A stretch of 64,000 bases of DNA, from the NCBI GenBank assembly GCA_903843305.1, contig CAIMPI010000030.1, positions 62,001 to 126,000 of the forward strand, given 5' to 3'. Source of the stretch: an uncultured Chlorobiaceae bacterium. Its GTDB lineage: Bacteria > Bacteroidota > Chlorobiia > Chlorobiales > Chlorobiaceae. Positions 36,712-45,641 of this stretch are shown in pieces. The translations under genes and the position numbers were made by a program. The notes below the pieces were generated by a model. It saw only the letters and a program-made list of their open reading frames with translations, was not told where the DNA came from and did not search any database. Position 1 is the first letter of the stretch. The number at the start of each line of letters is the position of its first letter.

Positions 36712-37097
36712 TGTCCGGAACTACATACAGGTGAATGATAGATTTATCGTTTGGCAGGAAAATTAGCACTAAAAGCAACAAATTACTTTTTATTATAAGC
36801 ATTAATTTTAGTATAATTTCAGTGCATATCTATTCAATCGTTCATTGATATCCATTGTAACTACAGAATAATATTCCATAAATCATCGTAAATATATGCG
36901 ATTTATGGTCTTATAGTAATTTATTTTATAGTTTTCTTGGAAGTTCCGGTATATTAACAATTGTGTATTAATAAAAAAGGTTGTGCTTTTTTAGGGAGCA
37001 ATCTTATTCTGTTGCAGGCCTTTCGGGGGTATTTCCAAAGCCTTCAGGTGGCTGAAAAACAAACATTTACGGTTTCAATTTCAAAACGGAGGTAGTA
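36712..37097 (+). promoter_or_regulatory. AT-rich hup upstream region with inverted repeat
   Basis: This 386-nt gene-free stretch is much richer in A/T than the flanking operons. It contains a perfect inverted repeat, CCATAAATC (36876-36884) and GATTTATGG (36900-36908), spaced by 15 nt, about 190 nt before hupS. GGAGG stands 8 nt before the hupS ATG. The region should carry the hydrogenase promoter and perhaps a dimeric-regulator site; I could not assign a -35/-10 with confidence. Confidence 0.45.
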
Positions 37098-38183
37098 ATG
37101 CAAAGCAACCAGACCTTTGCTGATCTCTTCAGGGCCAGGGGAGTAAGCCGCAGGGACTTTCTCAAGTTTTGTTCGCTTACTTCGGTTTATCTTGGTCTTT
37201 CACCCTCGATGGTGCCGAGCATTGTTCAGGCGATGGAGAACAAGCCTCGAACTCCCGTTATATGGATTCACGGCCTTGAGTGCACCTGTTGCTCAGAGTC
37301 TTTTATTCGCTCATCCCATCCCACCATTGAGGATATCCTCTTCAACATGATCTCTCTTGATTATGATGATGTGTTGAGCGCTGCGGCGGGCCATCAGTTG
37401 GAGGATGTGCGCCATAAGATCATGAAAGAGTACAAGGGGAAATACATTCTTGCCGTTGAAGGAAATGCCTCCACAAAAGATGATGGTGTCTATTGCATGG
37501 TTGGCGGCGATTCATTCCTGAATACCTTGAAAGAAACTGCGGCAGATGCGGCCGCAATCATTGCCTGGGGCACCTGTGCTTCGTTCGGCTGTGTGCAGAA
37601 TGCCGATCCGAATCCAACTGGTGCGGCACCGGTTTCTGATATTATCAAAAACAAGCCTATTGTCAAGGTGCCAGGCTGTCCGGCAATTTCAGAGGTCATG
37701 ACCGGTGTTATTACCCATTTCCACACCTTCGGAACCCTTCCTGAACTGGACCGTCTCGGTCGACCGAAAGCATTTTACAAGACCAGGATTCATGATAAAT
37801 GCTATCGGCGCGCTTTCTTTGATGCGGGTATGTTTGTCAGAAGCTTTGATGACGATGCTACAAGAAAAGGGTGGTGTCTCTACAAGATGGGCTGCAAGGG
37901 GCCGACAACCTATAACGCATGCTCAAAGATCCAGTGGAACGCTGGAACGAGTTTTCCTATTGGTTCCGGTCATCCTTGTATCGGTTGCTCTGAGCCTAAT
38001 TTCTGGGACAGGGGACCTTTCTACAGCAGACTAGCCGAAGTGCCGTTCCTTGGTAGCGACAGTAATGCTGACAAGATTGGTGTCATAGCTGTTGGTGCGG
38101 CTGCTGCCGGAGCGGCTGCTCATGCTGCTGCCACTGCAGTAAAGAAGGCAAAATCAGAGAAGCTTGATAATGATAAAGCATAA
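37098..38183 (+). CDS. hupS: Uptake [NiFe] hydrogenase small subunit
   Basis: Electron-transfer subunit of a membrane-bound H2-oxidising hydrogenase. The N-terminus has a twin-arginine signal, SRRDFLK at 17-23, so the folded heterodimer is exported. Iron-sulfur ligands are visible: [10 protein letters not shown] near 61 (proximal cluster), GTCASFGC near 158, and [16 protein letters not shown] and [14 protein letters not shown] in the C-terminal half. The 361-residue chain ends in an Ala/Gly-rich hydrophobic stretch (about 325-345) and a basic tail, which would be the membrane anchor. It is preceded by a good GGAGG and followed by hupL after 15 nt. Confidence 0.96.
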   Translation: MQSNQTFADLFRARGVSRRDFLKFCSLTSVYLGLSPSMVPSIVQAMENKPRTPVIWIHGLECTCCSESFIRSSHPTIEDILFNMISLDYDDVLSAAAGHQLEDVRHKIMKEYKGKYILAVEGNASTKDDGVYCMVGGDSFLNTLKETAADAAAIIAWGTCASFGCVQNADPNPTGAAPVSDIIKNKPIVKVPGCPAISEVMTGVITHFHTFGTLPELDRLGRPKAFYKTRIHDKCYRRAFFDAGMFVRSFDDDATRKGWCLYKMGCKGPTTYNACSKIQWNAGTSFPIGSGHPCIGCSEPNFWDRGPFYSRLAEVPFLGSDSNADKIGVIAVGAAAAGAAAHAAATAVKKAKSEKLDNDKA

Positions 38184-38198
38184 CACGGGAGTAAGCTC

Positions 38199-39917
38199 AT
38201 GGCCAAGAAAATAGTTGTTGATCCGATTCCCCGTATTGAGGGACACTTGAGAATAGAGGCAACACTAAATGACAGCAATGTGATTGAAGATGCGTACTCC
38301 AGTGGTACGATGTGGCGTGGTATTGAGGTCATCCTCAAGGGGCGCGACCCGAGGGATGCCTGGGCTTTTGCCGAGCGAATCTGCGGCGTGTGTACCACGG
38401 TACATGCTCTTGCTTCGGTACGATGTGTCGAGGATGCTCTTGGAATTGATATTCCAACCAATGCCCGTATTATCAGAAACTTGATGAACGCGACGCAGGT
38501 GACTCAAGATCACCTTGTGCATTTTTATCATCTTCATGCGCTTGACTGGGTCGATGTGGTCAGTGCCCTGAAGGCCGATCCGAAACAGACTTCGGTTATC
38601 GCCCAGAGCATCTCTTCATGGCCGAAATCGTCGGTAGGCTACTTCAAGGATCTTCAGCAACGTCTTGTCGGTTTTGTCGAAAGCGGACAGCTTGGCATTT
38701 TCTCCAACGGTTACTGGGGTCATCCGGCGTACAAGCTTCCTCCCGAAGTCAATCTGATTGCGGTGGCGCACTATCTTGAGGCGCTTGATTTCCAGAAGGA
38801 GATTGTCAAGATCCATACTATTTTTGGCGGCAAGAACCCTCATCCCAACTATCTGGTTGGCGGCATGGCCTGTGCCATCGATCCCAACAGCGATACGGCG
38901 ATCAATATCGAGCGTCTCTCGATGATCAAAAAGATTATTGACGATACAACGACCTTTATCGACCAGGTTTACATTCCTGACCTGATCGCGATAGCAGGCT
39001 ACTACAAGGGTTGGCTCTACGGTGGCGGCCTCGGCAACTATCTCAGTTATGGTGATTTCCCCGAAACTTCTCTCGCTGATTTCAAGACATTGCTCTGGCC
39101 GAGAGGAGCGATTCTCAACAAGGATCTCACGACCATTATCGACGTAGATCCGAGGGATGCCTCTCAGGTTACCGAAGAGATAAGTCACAGTTGGTATACC
39201 TATGCCGATGGGGATGGCAAGAAGCTTCATCCTTGGAAGGGTGAGACCAGTCCGAAATATACTGGCCCGAAGCCACCGTTCTTGCATCTTGATACCGACA
39301 AGAAATACAGTTGGTTGAAGACGCCGCGCTGGAAGAACCACCCGATGGAGGTTGGTCCGCTTGCCCGCGTGCTGCTTGCCTACGCCAAGGGTGATCCCAT
39401 GATCAAGGATACCGTTGGTCTTGTGTTGTCGAAGCTTGAGGTTGGCCCGGAGGCACTATTTTCGACGCTTGGCCGTACTGCGGCTCGCGGCATCGAGTGC
39501 AAGCAGACCGCAGGCTTCATGCGCCATTACTATGATCAACTGATTGCCAATATCAAAACAGGTGATTACCGTACCTTCAACAGCGATCGTTGGGATCCCT
39601 CGTCCTGGCCTGAAGACTGCAAGGGATTTGGCTACTCTGAAGCTCCGCGTGGTTCGCTTGGTCACTGGATCCATATCAGCGATAAAAAAATCAAGGAGTA
39701 CCAGATAGTTGTGCCCTCGACCTGGAATGCCTCTCCAAGGGATGCCAATGGCAATTCAGGCGCTTACGAGTCGGCGCTGAAGGGAACGCCCATGATCAAT
39801 CCTGAACAGCCGCTCGAAATTCTCAGAACAGTGCACTCATTTGATCCGTGTCTTGCCTGTGCTTCTCACTTGTTCGATATGCATGGCAATGAGATCACAT
39901 CGGTCAAAATCGTTTAA
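38199..39917 (+). CDS. hupL: Uptake [NiFe] hydrogenase large subunit
   Basis: Catalytic subunit holding the Ni-Fe centre. The four metal cysteines are present: ICGVC (C62, C65) and DPCLACASH (C551, C554). The protein ends with 15 residues after H557, which fits removal by the HupD-type endopeptidase after nickel insertion. At 572 residues it is of normal group 1 length. It has no signal of its own and is carried out with HupS. Confidence 0.97.
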   Translation: MAKKIVVDPIPRIEGHLRIEATLNDSNVIEDAYSSGTMWRGIEVILKGRDPRDAWAFAERICGVCTTVHALASVRCVEDALGIDIPTNARIIRNLMNATQVTQDHLVHFYHLHALDWVDVVSALKADPKQTSVIAQSISSWPKSSVGYFKDLQQRLVGFVESGQLGIFSNGYWGHPAYKLPPEVNLIAVAHYLEALDFQKEIVKIHTIFGGKNPHPNYLVGGMACAIDPNSDTAINIERLSMIKKIIDDTTTFIDQVYIPDLIAIAGYYKGWLYGGGLGNYLSYGDFPETSLADFKTLLWPRGAILNKDLTTIIDVDPRDASQVTEEISHSWYTYADGDGKKLHPWKGETSPKYTGPKPPFLHLDTDKKYSWLKTPRWKNHPMEVGPLARVLLAYAKGDPMIKDTVGLVLSKLEVGPEALFSTLGRTAARGIECKQTAGFMRHYYDQLIANIKTGDYRTFNSDRWDPSSWPEDCKGFGYSEAPRGSLGHWIHISDKKIKEYQIVVPSTWNASPRDANGNSGAYESALKGTPMINPEQPLEILRTVHSFDPCLACASHLFDMHGNEITSVKIV

Positions 39918-39929
39918 ACGGAGATCGTC

Positions 39930-40613
39930 ATGGGGAGATTAATTGAAGAAATCTATGTCTGGAGGTTGCCTGTCAGGTTTTATCACTGGATCAATGCCCT
40001 GTGCACGGTCGCTCTTTTTGTAACGGGCATTTATATTGCCGCTCCCGTGCTGAACCCGCCGCTTGGTGAGGCGGTCTGGTATAAGGGGCTTGCGTGGTGG
40101 CGCTATCTGCATTTTATCTCAGCCTTTATTTTTATCGGCAACTTTCTCTTCCGCTTGTATTGGGCACTCTTCGGAGGAGATCGCTATGCGCGATTCGGCG
40201 GTTTCAGGCCTTGGTCACCCGCATGGTGGGGTAAACCATTTCGTGAGCAGGTAGAGTCCTATCTTTTTATCAGGTCGGAAGAGCCGAACTATGTCGGGCA
40301 TAACCCGGTTGCAGCTCTTGCCCATTTTATTTTCATTTTCTGCGGATCAAGTTTCATGATTTTTTCAGGTCTTGCGATGTATGGTGAAAATAATCCGGGA
40401 GGGTTTAGTGAGGCATGGTTTGGTTGGCTGATACCCCTTTTTGGTGGCAGTTATACCCTTCATTTTGCCCACCATCTTATGGCATGGATTTTTCCGATAT
40501 ACGTTATCATGCACCTTTATGCGGTCTTTCGTCATGATGTTGTTGATCGCACCAGTGTTACCTCTTCGATTATTACCGGCTTCAAGCATAAGGTCGAGGA
40601 AGAACCTGGATGA
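39930..40613 (+). CDS. hupC: Hydrogenase cytochrome b subunit
   Basis: Membrane cytochrome b that passes electrons from HupSL to the quinone pool. The 227-residue protein has four helices and heme-ligand histidines in RFYHWINALCTVALFVTGIY near 17, YLHFISAFIFIGN near 63, and LHFAHHLMAWIFPIYVIMHL near 175. It starts 12 nt after hupL and overlaps hupD by 4 nt (ATGA). Confidence 0.95.
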   Translation: MGRLIEEIYVWRLPVRFYHWINALCTVALFVTGIYIAAPVLNPPLGEAVWYKGLAWWRYLHFISAFIFIGNFLFRLYWALFGGDRYARFGGFRPWSPAWWGKPFREQVESYLFIRSEEPNYVGHNPVAALAHFIFIFCGSSFMIFSGLAMYGENNPGGFSEAWFGWLIPLFGGSYTLHFAHHLMAWIFPIYVIMHLYAVFRHDVVDRTSVTSSIITGFKHKVEEEPG

Positions 40614-41128
40614 ACTATACGTCGATCAATGTTATCGGACTTGGTAATCTGCTCTACGGTGATGAGGGGTTTGGTGTGGCAGCTCTTAACAGTTTCAGGG
40701 ATTCTTACGATTTTCCTGAAACTGTTCGCTGTATTGACGGCGGAACGCAGGGCATCTACCTGCTTGATTATATTGAATCGTGCGATGCTGTAGTTGTGTT
40801 TGACGCGCTGATTCCTCTTGACTATGAGCGTCGTGTCTATGTCTATCGGAATGAAGAGCTTCCTGCATTTATTCACCGCAAGATGTCTTCCCATCAGATG
40901 GGTCTGAGCGAGATGCTCGGTATTGCCAGACTGCATGGTAAAATGCCGAAAGAGATAGTTCTCATTGGTGTCCCTCCTCAAGAACTTGAACTCAATATCG
41001 GTCTTAGTCCGGAAATTTCTCTGTTGCTTCCCGAAGCAGTAGAAGAAGCAAGGGTAATTGTTGATGGGTGGCTTGCCCCCAACCCAGGGTTACGGCTTGA
41101 TCAGACGCAGGAACTCGCTTCTTGTTGA
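40610..41128 (+). CDS. hupD: Hydrogenase maturation protease
   Basis: Endopeptidase that trims the large-subunit C-terminus after Ni insertion. The 172-residue HyaD/HybD-like protein has [14 protein letters not shown] at 11-24, with the nickel-sensing Glu, Asp in VVVFDALIP near 65, and His in [10 protein letters not shown] near 95. It overlaps hupC by 4 nt. Its last 39 nt overlap the end of folE on the opposite strand. General hyp maturation genes are not in this window. Confidence 0.94.
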   Translation: MNYTSINVIGLGNLLYGDEGFGVAALNSFRDSYDFPETVRCIDGGTQGIYLLDYIESCDAVVVFDALIPLDYERRVYVYRNEELPAFIHRKMSSHQMGLSEMLGIARLHGKMPKEIVLIGVPPQELELNIGLSPEISLLLPEAVEEARVIVDGWLAPNPGLRLDQTQELASC

Positions 41129-41686
41129 CTGTGAGGTGATGAATTGTCCCGACATGGCTGAAGTTGAAGTGACGGAATTGAGCTTTTCAACTCCACGCAT
41201 TACCATGCAGAGGTGCCTGGCCTCAATGACGACTCCGACACCTTTCGGGTTAAGCACATTCTGGATTGCGTCCCGAATCTGCTGGGTAAGCCGTTCCTGT
41301 ACCTGGAGGCGCCGGGAAAATACTTCAACTACCCTGGCAATTTTTGACAGACCCACGATCTTTCCGTCAGGAATATAAGCGATATGTGCTTTTCCGAAAA
41401 AAGGGAGTAAATGGTGTTCGCACATTGAAAAGAGATCTATGTCCCGCACGACTACCATTTCATCGTAAGCTTCGGTAAAAACCGCATTTTTTAAAAGCTC
41501 TTCAGGATTCTGGTTGTATCCTTTTGTCAGAAAGCGAAGTGATCGCGCTACACGTTCGGGTGTTTTGAGGAGGCCTTCGCGGTGAGGGTCTTCACCGATT
41601 TCTTCAAGCATTGTAGAGATCGTATCTAAAAGCCTGTCGGAGGTATCGTCCGGTATTTTTTTCTGTTTCATTGAGGTAAGCTTCAT
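41090..41686 (-). CDS. folE: GTP cyclohydrolase I
   Basis: First enzyme of tetrahydrofolate synthesis, converting GTP to dihydroneopterin triphosphate. The 198-residue protein has the full type I signature: [21 protein letters not shown] near 106 (zinc Cys and two His) and [14 protein letters not shown] near 155 with the third zinc Cys. Its 3' end runs into hupD for 39 nt tail to tail. A second in-frame ATG 15 nt inside is a possible alternative start. Confidence 0.96.
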   Translation of the reverse strand: MKLTSMKQKKIPDDTSDRLLDTISTMLEEIGEDPHREGLLKTPERVARSLRFLTKGYNQNPEELLKNAVFTEAYDEMVVVRDIDLFSMCEHHLLPFFGKAHIAYIPDGKIVGLSKIARVVEVFSRRLQVQERLTQQIRDAIQNVLNPKGVGVVIEARHLCMVMRGVEKLNSVTSTSAMSGQFITSQSTRSEFLRLIKP

Positions 41687-41745
41687 GGAGAGCTATCTCC
41701 GGATTATTGAATAGTGCGCAGTAGCTGGTCTCTGCAAAAGATTAT

Positions 41746-42255
41746 TTATGATGTACTGTTTCTATGCTCAGCAATCGTGATATATTTTTTCACGATGTCA
41801 AGGATGGGTTTGTCAAGGTGCCGGGCGATGTCGAGCATACGCACCTGGTAGTGCTTGAGTTCATACTGGATAAACTTTTCTGCCTGGTATTTTTTCATTT
41901 TTTCAAGAATTCTGGCCATTGTCTCGACGTCAAGATGGTGAGAAACCTCGCTGAAATATTCCAGAGGCAGGTCGTTGGCGTAGCCGGTGGCTTGGTCAAC
42001 CCCCATTTTGATGCATACTCCTGCAGCAATCCTGGGTCGGATGTGCTCGACCATGAGCGGAATGACCATGAAATTCGGTATGTACTTGACAATCATGCTG
42101 ATGGCATTGTAGAGATCATCAATTCCTTCAGTGTTATGGCTGACTATGTTTTTTGCCCAAGAGATCACCTCCAGCTTCTGGTGGGGTTGCAACTGGTAAA
42201 GCGACTCGGGCACGGGCATTGGACTCAATGCCAGCAATTCTTCCAATTCACTCAT
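41746..42255 (-). CDS. Conserved-looking soluble protein of unknown function
   Basis: I do not recognise this 169-residue protein. It is helical, without membrane segments or signal peptide, and has a His-rich mid-part (YFSEVSHHLDVETMARIL near 100) followed by KYQAEKFIQYELKHYQVRMLDIARHLD. Codon use matches its neighbours, so it looks like a real gene. It lies 59 nt upstream of folE on the same strand, so the two may be co-transcribed. A helical regulatory or scaffold protein is possible; no function can be claimed. Confidence 0.7.
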   Translation of the reverse strand: MSELEELLALSPMPVPESLYQLQPHQKLEVISWAKNIVSHNTEGIDDLYNAISMIVKYIPNFMVIPLMVEHIRPRIAAGVCIKMGVDQATGYANDLPLEYFSEVSHHLDVETMARILEKMKKYQAEKFIQYELKHYQVRMLDIARHLDKPILDIVKKYITIAEHRNSTS

Positions 42256-42461
42256 AGGTCTGTGTACTTTTTTTGTTGTTTCTGCGGGGAGTTCTGCATT
42301 CCGGCTTCATATTTGTTATAAGTTTATCAAAAAAAAGGAGAATAGGAAACCTGAGAGTGAAAAGCGGGGAGTGATGTGGCTGCAAAACTGCTCGTAATAG
42401 TTATATTCTCCTCTTTTGCATGGTCATGAGTGGAATATAACGTAAGGAATGGTGAGCAGGT

Positions 42462-44354
42462 ATGGTGCTTTTAACGGTTGAAGGGTTACAGAAAAAATAT
42501 GGTCTGAAACATTTGTTCGAGGATGTTTCGTTCGGCATTGATGATCGCGACAAGATTGGTATTATTGGAGCGAATGGGAGTGGCAAGAGTACGCTGCTGA
42601 AAATTCTTGCTGGTGTTGAGACCCCCGACAAGGGGAAGGTGATGGTGGCAAACCAGAAACGGATTGCCTATTTGCCGCAGGATTCACCCTACAATCCAGA
42701 GGATACCGTTCTTCAGGCTATTCTGAAGTCGAGCGACAAGGTGATGGATCTCATTTATGAGTATGAGGTGGTTTGCAAGGAGCTTGAAACGAAGCACAGT
42801 GAAGATCCTTCGCTGATGGAGCGGATGAGCACCCTTGCGCATGAACTGGATGTAACCGGTGCCTGGGAGCTTGAATCTAATGCCAAAACCGTGCTTGGCA
42901 AGCTTGGTCTCTACGATTTGACTGCAATCATGGGTACGCTCTCTGGTGGTCAGCGCAAGCGGGTCGCTTTGGCTCATGCGCTTGTGGTACCGAGTGACGG
43001 ACTGATTCTTGATGAGCCGACCAACCATCTTGATGCCGACAGCGTTGAGTGGCTCGAGCAGTATATCCGGCGCTATCAGGGCGCGGTGCTCTTAATTACG
43101 CATGACCGATATTTTCTTGACCGGGTGGCGACGCGCATGCTTGAACTGGATGGCCGCACTGCGACCACCTATACTGGCGGATACTCAAGCTATCTGCAGC
43201 AGAAAGCAGAGCAGGAGGAGCAGGCGATACGGGATGACCGCAAGCGTCAGGCTCTTGTCCGTCAGGAGCTTGACTGGATGAGGAGTGGCTGCAAGGCCCG
43301 AACCACCAAACAGAAGGCGCGTATGCTGCGGGCCGAGAGTCTGGTCTATGCGCCAAAAAAGGAGAAGGCGAAGGATCTTGAAATCGGTTTTGGTGCAGGC
43401 CGTCTTGGCGATAAAATCATTGAGTTTCACAAGGTATCGAAGTCTTATGGCGACAAGGTGCTGCTTCGCGACTTTGAATATCATCTGCAGAAGGGAGATC
43501 GCATTGGCATTATCGGGCCGAATGGTTCGGGTAAAACCACCCTCTTTGAGATGATGACAGGGCGCGTCAAGCCTGACAGTGGCCATATTGACATGGGCAA
43601 GACGGTGAAAATCGGCTACTACGATCAGCAAAGCCGAGGCCTTGATGACTCCAAGCGGGTGATCGAGTGCATCCAGGAAGAGGCTGAACAAATCAAGACA
43701 AAAGATGGTTCTGTTGTCTCTGCATCGAAAATGCTTGAGCGCTTTCTCTTTGCGCCATCTACCCAGTACAGCTACGTGAGTACGCTTTCCGGTGGAGAGC
43801 GTCGGAGACTCTACCTGTTGCGTCAGCTTATAGGTTCGCCCAATGTGCTTCTGCTTGATGAGCCCACCAACGATCTCGATATTCCAACATTGAGGGTGCT
43901 TGAGGACTATCTCGACACCTATGAAGGTTGTCTTATGGTGGTGAGCCATGACCGCTATTTTCTTGATCGAACGGTTGAATATATTTTCGCTTTTGAGGAG
44001 AATGGTACGATTCGTCGTTATCCGGGTAACTACACGCTCTATCTTGAACTGAAAGCATCGGAGGGTGGCAAGGGTGATCAGAAGCCAGTGAAAAAAGCTC
44101 TTGAGCTTCCGAAACCAGTTACGCCTGCTTCACCAAAGCAGAGTAAGCTTTCCAGCAAAGAGAAGCGTGAGCTTGAGCAGCTTGAGCGCTCAATTCAGGA
44201 GGCTGAAACTCGTCAGTCAGAGATTGCGACCCGGCTTGCGTCCGCTGGCAGCGATTTTGCCTTGCAGCAGAAGCTTGGTGCTGAGCTTCAGAGTCTTCAG
44301 CAAAAGCTCGAAAAAGATATGGCCCGCTGGAGCACATTAGCTGAGCAGGCATAA
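42462..44354 (+). CDS. ABC-F family ATPase (Uup/YdiF-like)
   Basis: Soluble protein with two ATPase domains and no membrane part, the ABC-F type that acts on ribosomes or DNA. Domain 1: Walker A GANGSGKST (38-46), signature LSGGQRKRVAL near 160, Walker B LILDEPTNHLD near 183. Domain 2: Walker A GPNGSGKTT near 352, LSGGERRRLYL near 443, LLLDEPTNDLD near 465. A 100-residue C-terminal extension ends in a coiled coil (ELEQLERSIQEAETRQSEIA), as in Uup, which binds DNA. The 630-residue length fits. Confidence 0.93.
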   Translation: MVLLTVEGLQKKYGLKHLFEDVSFGIDDRDKIGIIGANGSGKSTLLKILAGVETPDKGKVMVANQKRIAYLPQDSPYNPEDTVLQAILKSSDKVMDLIYEYEVVCKELETKHSEDPSLMERMSTLAHELDVTGAWELESNAKTVLGKLGLYDLTAIMGTLSGGQRKRVALAHALVVPSDGLILDEPTNHLDADSVEWLEQYIRRYQGAVLLITHDRYFLDRVATRMLELDGRTATTYTGGYSSYLQQKAEQEEQAIRDDRKRQALVRQELDWMRSGCKARTTKQKARMLRAESLVYAPKKEKAKDLEIGFGAGRLGDKIIEFHKVSKSYGDKVLLRDFEYHLQKGDRIGIIGPNGSGKTTLFEMMTGRVKPDSGHIDMGKTVKIGYYDQQSRGLDDSKRVIECIQEEAEQIKTKDGSVVSASKMLERFLFAPSTQYSYVSTLSGGERRRLYLLRQLIGSPNVLLLDEPTNDLDIPTLRVLEDYLDTYEGCLMVVSHDRYFLDRTVEYIFAFEENGTIRRYPGNYTLYLELKASEGGKGDQKPVKKALELPKPVTPASPKQSKLSSKEKRELEQLERSIQEAETRQSEIATRLASAGSDFALQQKLGAELQSLQQKLEKDMARWSTLAEQA

Positions 44355-44360
44355 AGAATA

Positions 44361-44409
44361 GCCCCGCAGGGGCGATATATTGGTAGTGCAGGGCGTAAGC
44401 CCTGGGGTA
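44361..44409 (+). repeat. REP-like double-hairpin repeat
   Basis: Seven nt after the ABC-F gene stands GCCCCGCAGGGGC (44361-44373), a compact hairpin, and then CAGGGCGTAAGCCCTG (44389-44404), a second one with a GTAA loop. The GC-rich paired hairpins in an otherwise AT-rich spacer are the form of dispersed REP/BIME elements moved by TnpA-REP (Y1) transposases. I find only this copy in the window. Confidence 0.55.
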
Positions 44410-44461
44410 AAGTAAACATTGAATTGCGCAATAAATTCAATACGTTGAGAAGGACAATGTC

Positions 44462-45172
44462 ATGAGTGTTACAGCATCCATGATTATCAAAAATCTTGAA
44501 GCGCTCTCAAATCCTGAAGCAGCTCTCTTTGCACAGAGGTTTTTCAAGACGGGCCCGGGGGAGTATGCTGAAGGTGATCTTTTTCGTGGAATTCGGGTGC
44601 CCGTGCTGAGAAAGATGGTGCCCTCGCTTGATGGTACGCCATTGCCGGAGGTTATCCGGCTGCTGGAGTCCCCTTTTCATGAGGATCGCCTGCTTGCTCT
44701 CCTGCTGCTCATACGTCGTTTTGTGAAGGGAAACGAGCTCTCCCGTCAGCAAATCCATGACATTTATCTTGCCCGTACCCGTTTTATCAACAATTGGGAT
44801 CTTGTGGATATTTCGGCCCAGTATATTGTAGGCGCTTTTTTGAGTGTGCGTGACAGAACTCTGCTGTACCAGCTTGCCGCATCAAAGAGTTTGTGGGAAC
44901 GGAGGATTGCCATTACCGCAACCTTTCATTTTATCCGCAACGGTGAGTTTGAGGATACTCTTGCTCTTGCAGAGCTTCTGCTTGAAGACCCGCAGGAGCT
45001 GCTTCACAAGGCGACTGGCTGGATGCTCCGCGAGATTGGCAAGCGTGACCTGCCAGCTCTGGAGTCGTTCCTGCAGCTCCATTACCTCCAGATGCCGAGA
45101 GTGATGCTTCGTTATGCCATTGAACGGCTTCCTGAAGAGAAGCGGCTGCTTTATCTCAAGGGGCTGGTGTAA
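44462..45172 (+). CDS. DNA alkylation repair protein (AlkD-like)
   Basis: HEAT-like-repeat DNA glycosylase family expected to excise bulky or cationic alkylated bases. The 236-residue protein shows the family pattern: FFKTGPGEYAEGDLFRGIRV near 22, then NNWDLVDISAQYIVGAFL near 103 with the catalytic-region Asp, and ATGWMLREIGKRD near 180. No lesion specificity can be told. Confidence 0.88.
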   Translation: MSVTASMIIKNLEALSNPEAALFAQRFFKTGPGEYAEGDLFRGIRVPVLRKMVPSLDGTPLPEVIRLLESPFHEDRLLALLLLIRRFVKGNELSRQQIHDIYLARTRFINNWDLVDISAQYIVGAFLSVRDRTLLYQLAASKSLWERRIAITATFHFIRNGEFEDTLALAELLLEDPQELLHKATGWMLREIGKRDLPALESFLQLHYLQMPRVMLRYAIERLPEEKRLLYLKGLV

Positions 45173-45201
45173 ACTTGCTTCATAGATTTTAATCTACAGT
45201 C

Positions 45202-45528
45202 ATGAATTCAGATACCGCTTATTGTGTTGTGTTAACCACGGTCGCATCCGCTGAACATGCTGAGGATTTGGCCAAGAAGATTGTGGTCGAGAAACTTGCT
45301 GCATGTGTACAGGTGCAGCAGATACGAAGTTACTATCTATGGAAAGGCGAGGCATGCAATGACCCTGAATGCTTACTGTTCATTAAGGCGCGTAAATCTC
45401 AATACCAGGAACTTGAAGACTTCATACGGAAGAATCATTCTTATGAAACCCCGGAGATTGTGCAACTATCGATCACCGCTGGTTTTGGTGGCTATCTGAA
45501 ATGGATAGATGAGGTTACTTGTGCCTGA
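45202..45528 (+). CDS. cutA: Divalent-cation tolerance protein CutA
   Basis: CutA1 trimeric ferredoxin-like protein of 108 residues. Characteristic segments: AEDLAKKIVVEKLAACVQVQ near 19, SYYLWKGE near 43, and HSYETPEIVQLSI near 80. The family is linked to copper tolerance in Escherichia coli, but its molecular role is unclear. It is the last housekeeping gene before the restriction island. Confidence 0.94.
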   Translation: MNSDTAYCVVLTTVASAEHAEDLAKKIVVEKLAACVQVQQIRSYYLWKGEACNDPECLLFIKARKSQYQELEDFIRKNHSYETPEIVQLSITAGFGGYLKWIDEVTCA

Positions 45529-45641
45529 TTTTTTCTGTTATAGATCAGTTGGTGGAAAATGCGGGTGTATTGTTCTTATAGTGCCAGGAACGCTTTACCT
45601 CAAGAGTGCAACGTTAAACTTGGAAGTACCAAACAGAAAGT

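Noticed and set aside
36750-36770. Possible sigma-54 promoter before hupS (TGGCAGG and TTAGCA)
   Set aside because: The GG and GC elements are 11 nt apart instead of 10, and the bases otherwise fit poorly.
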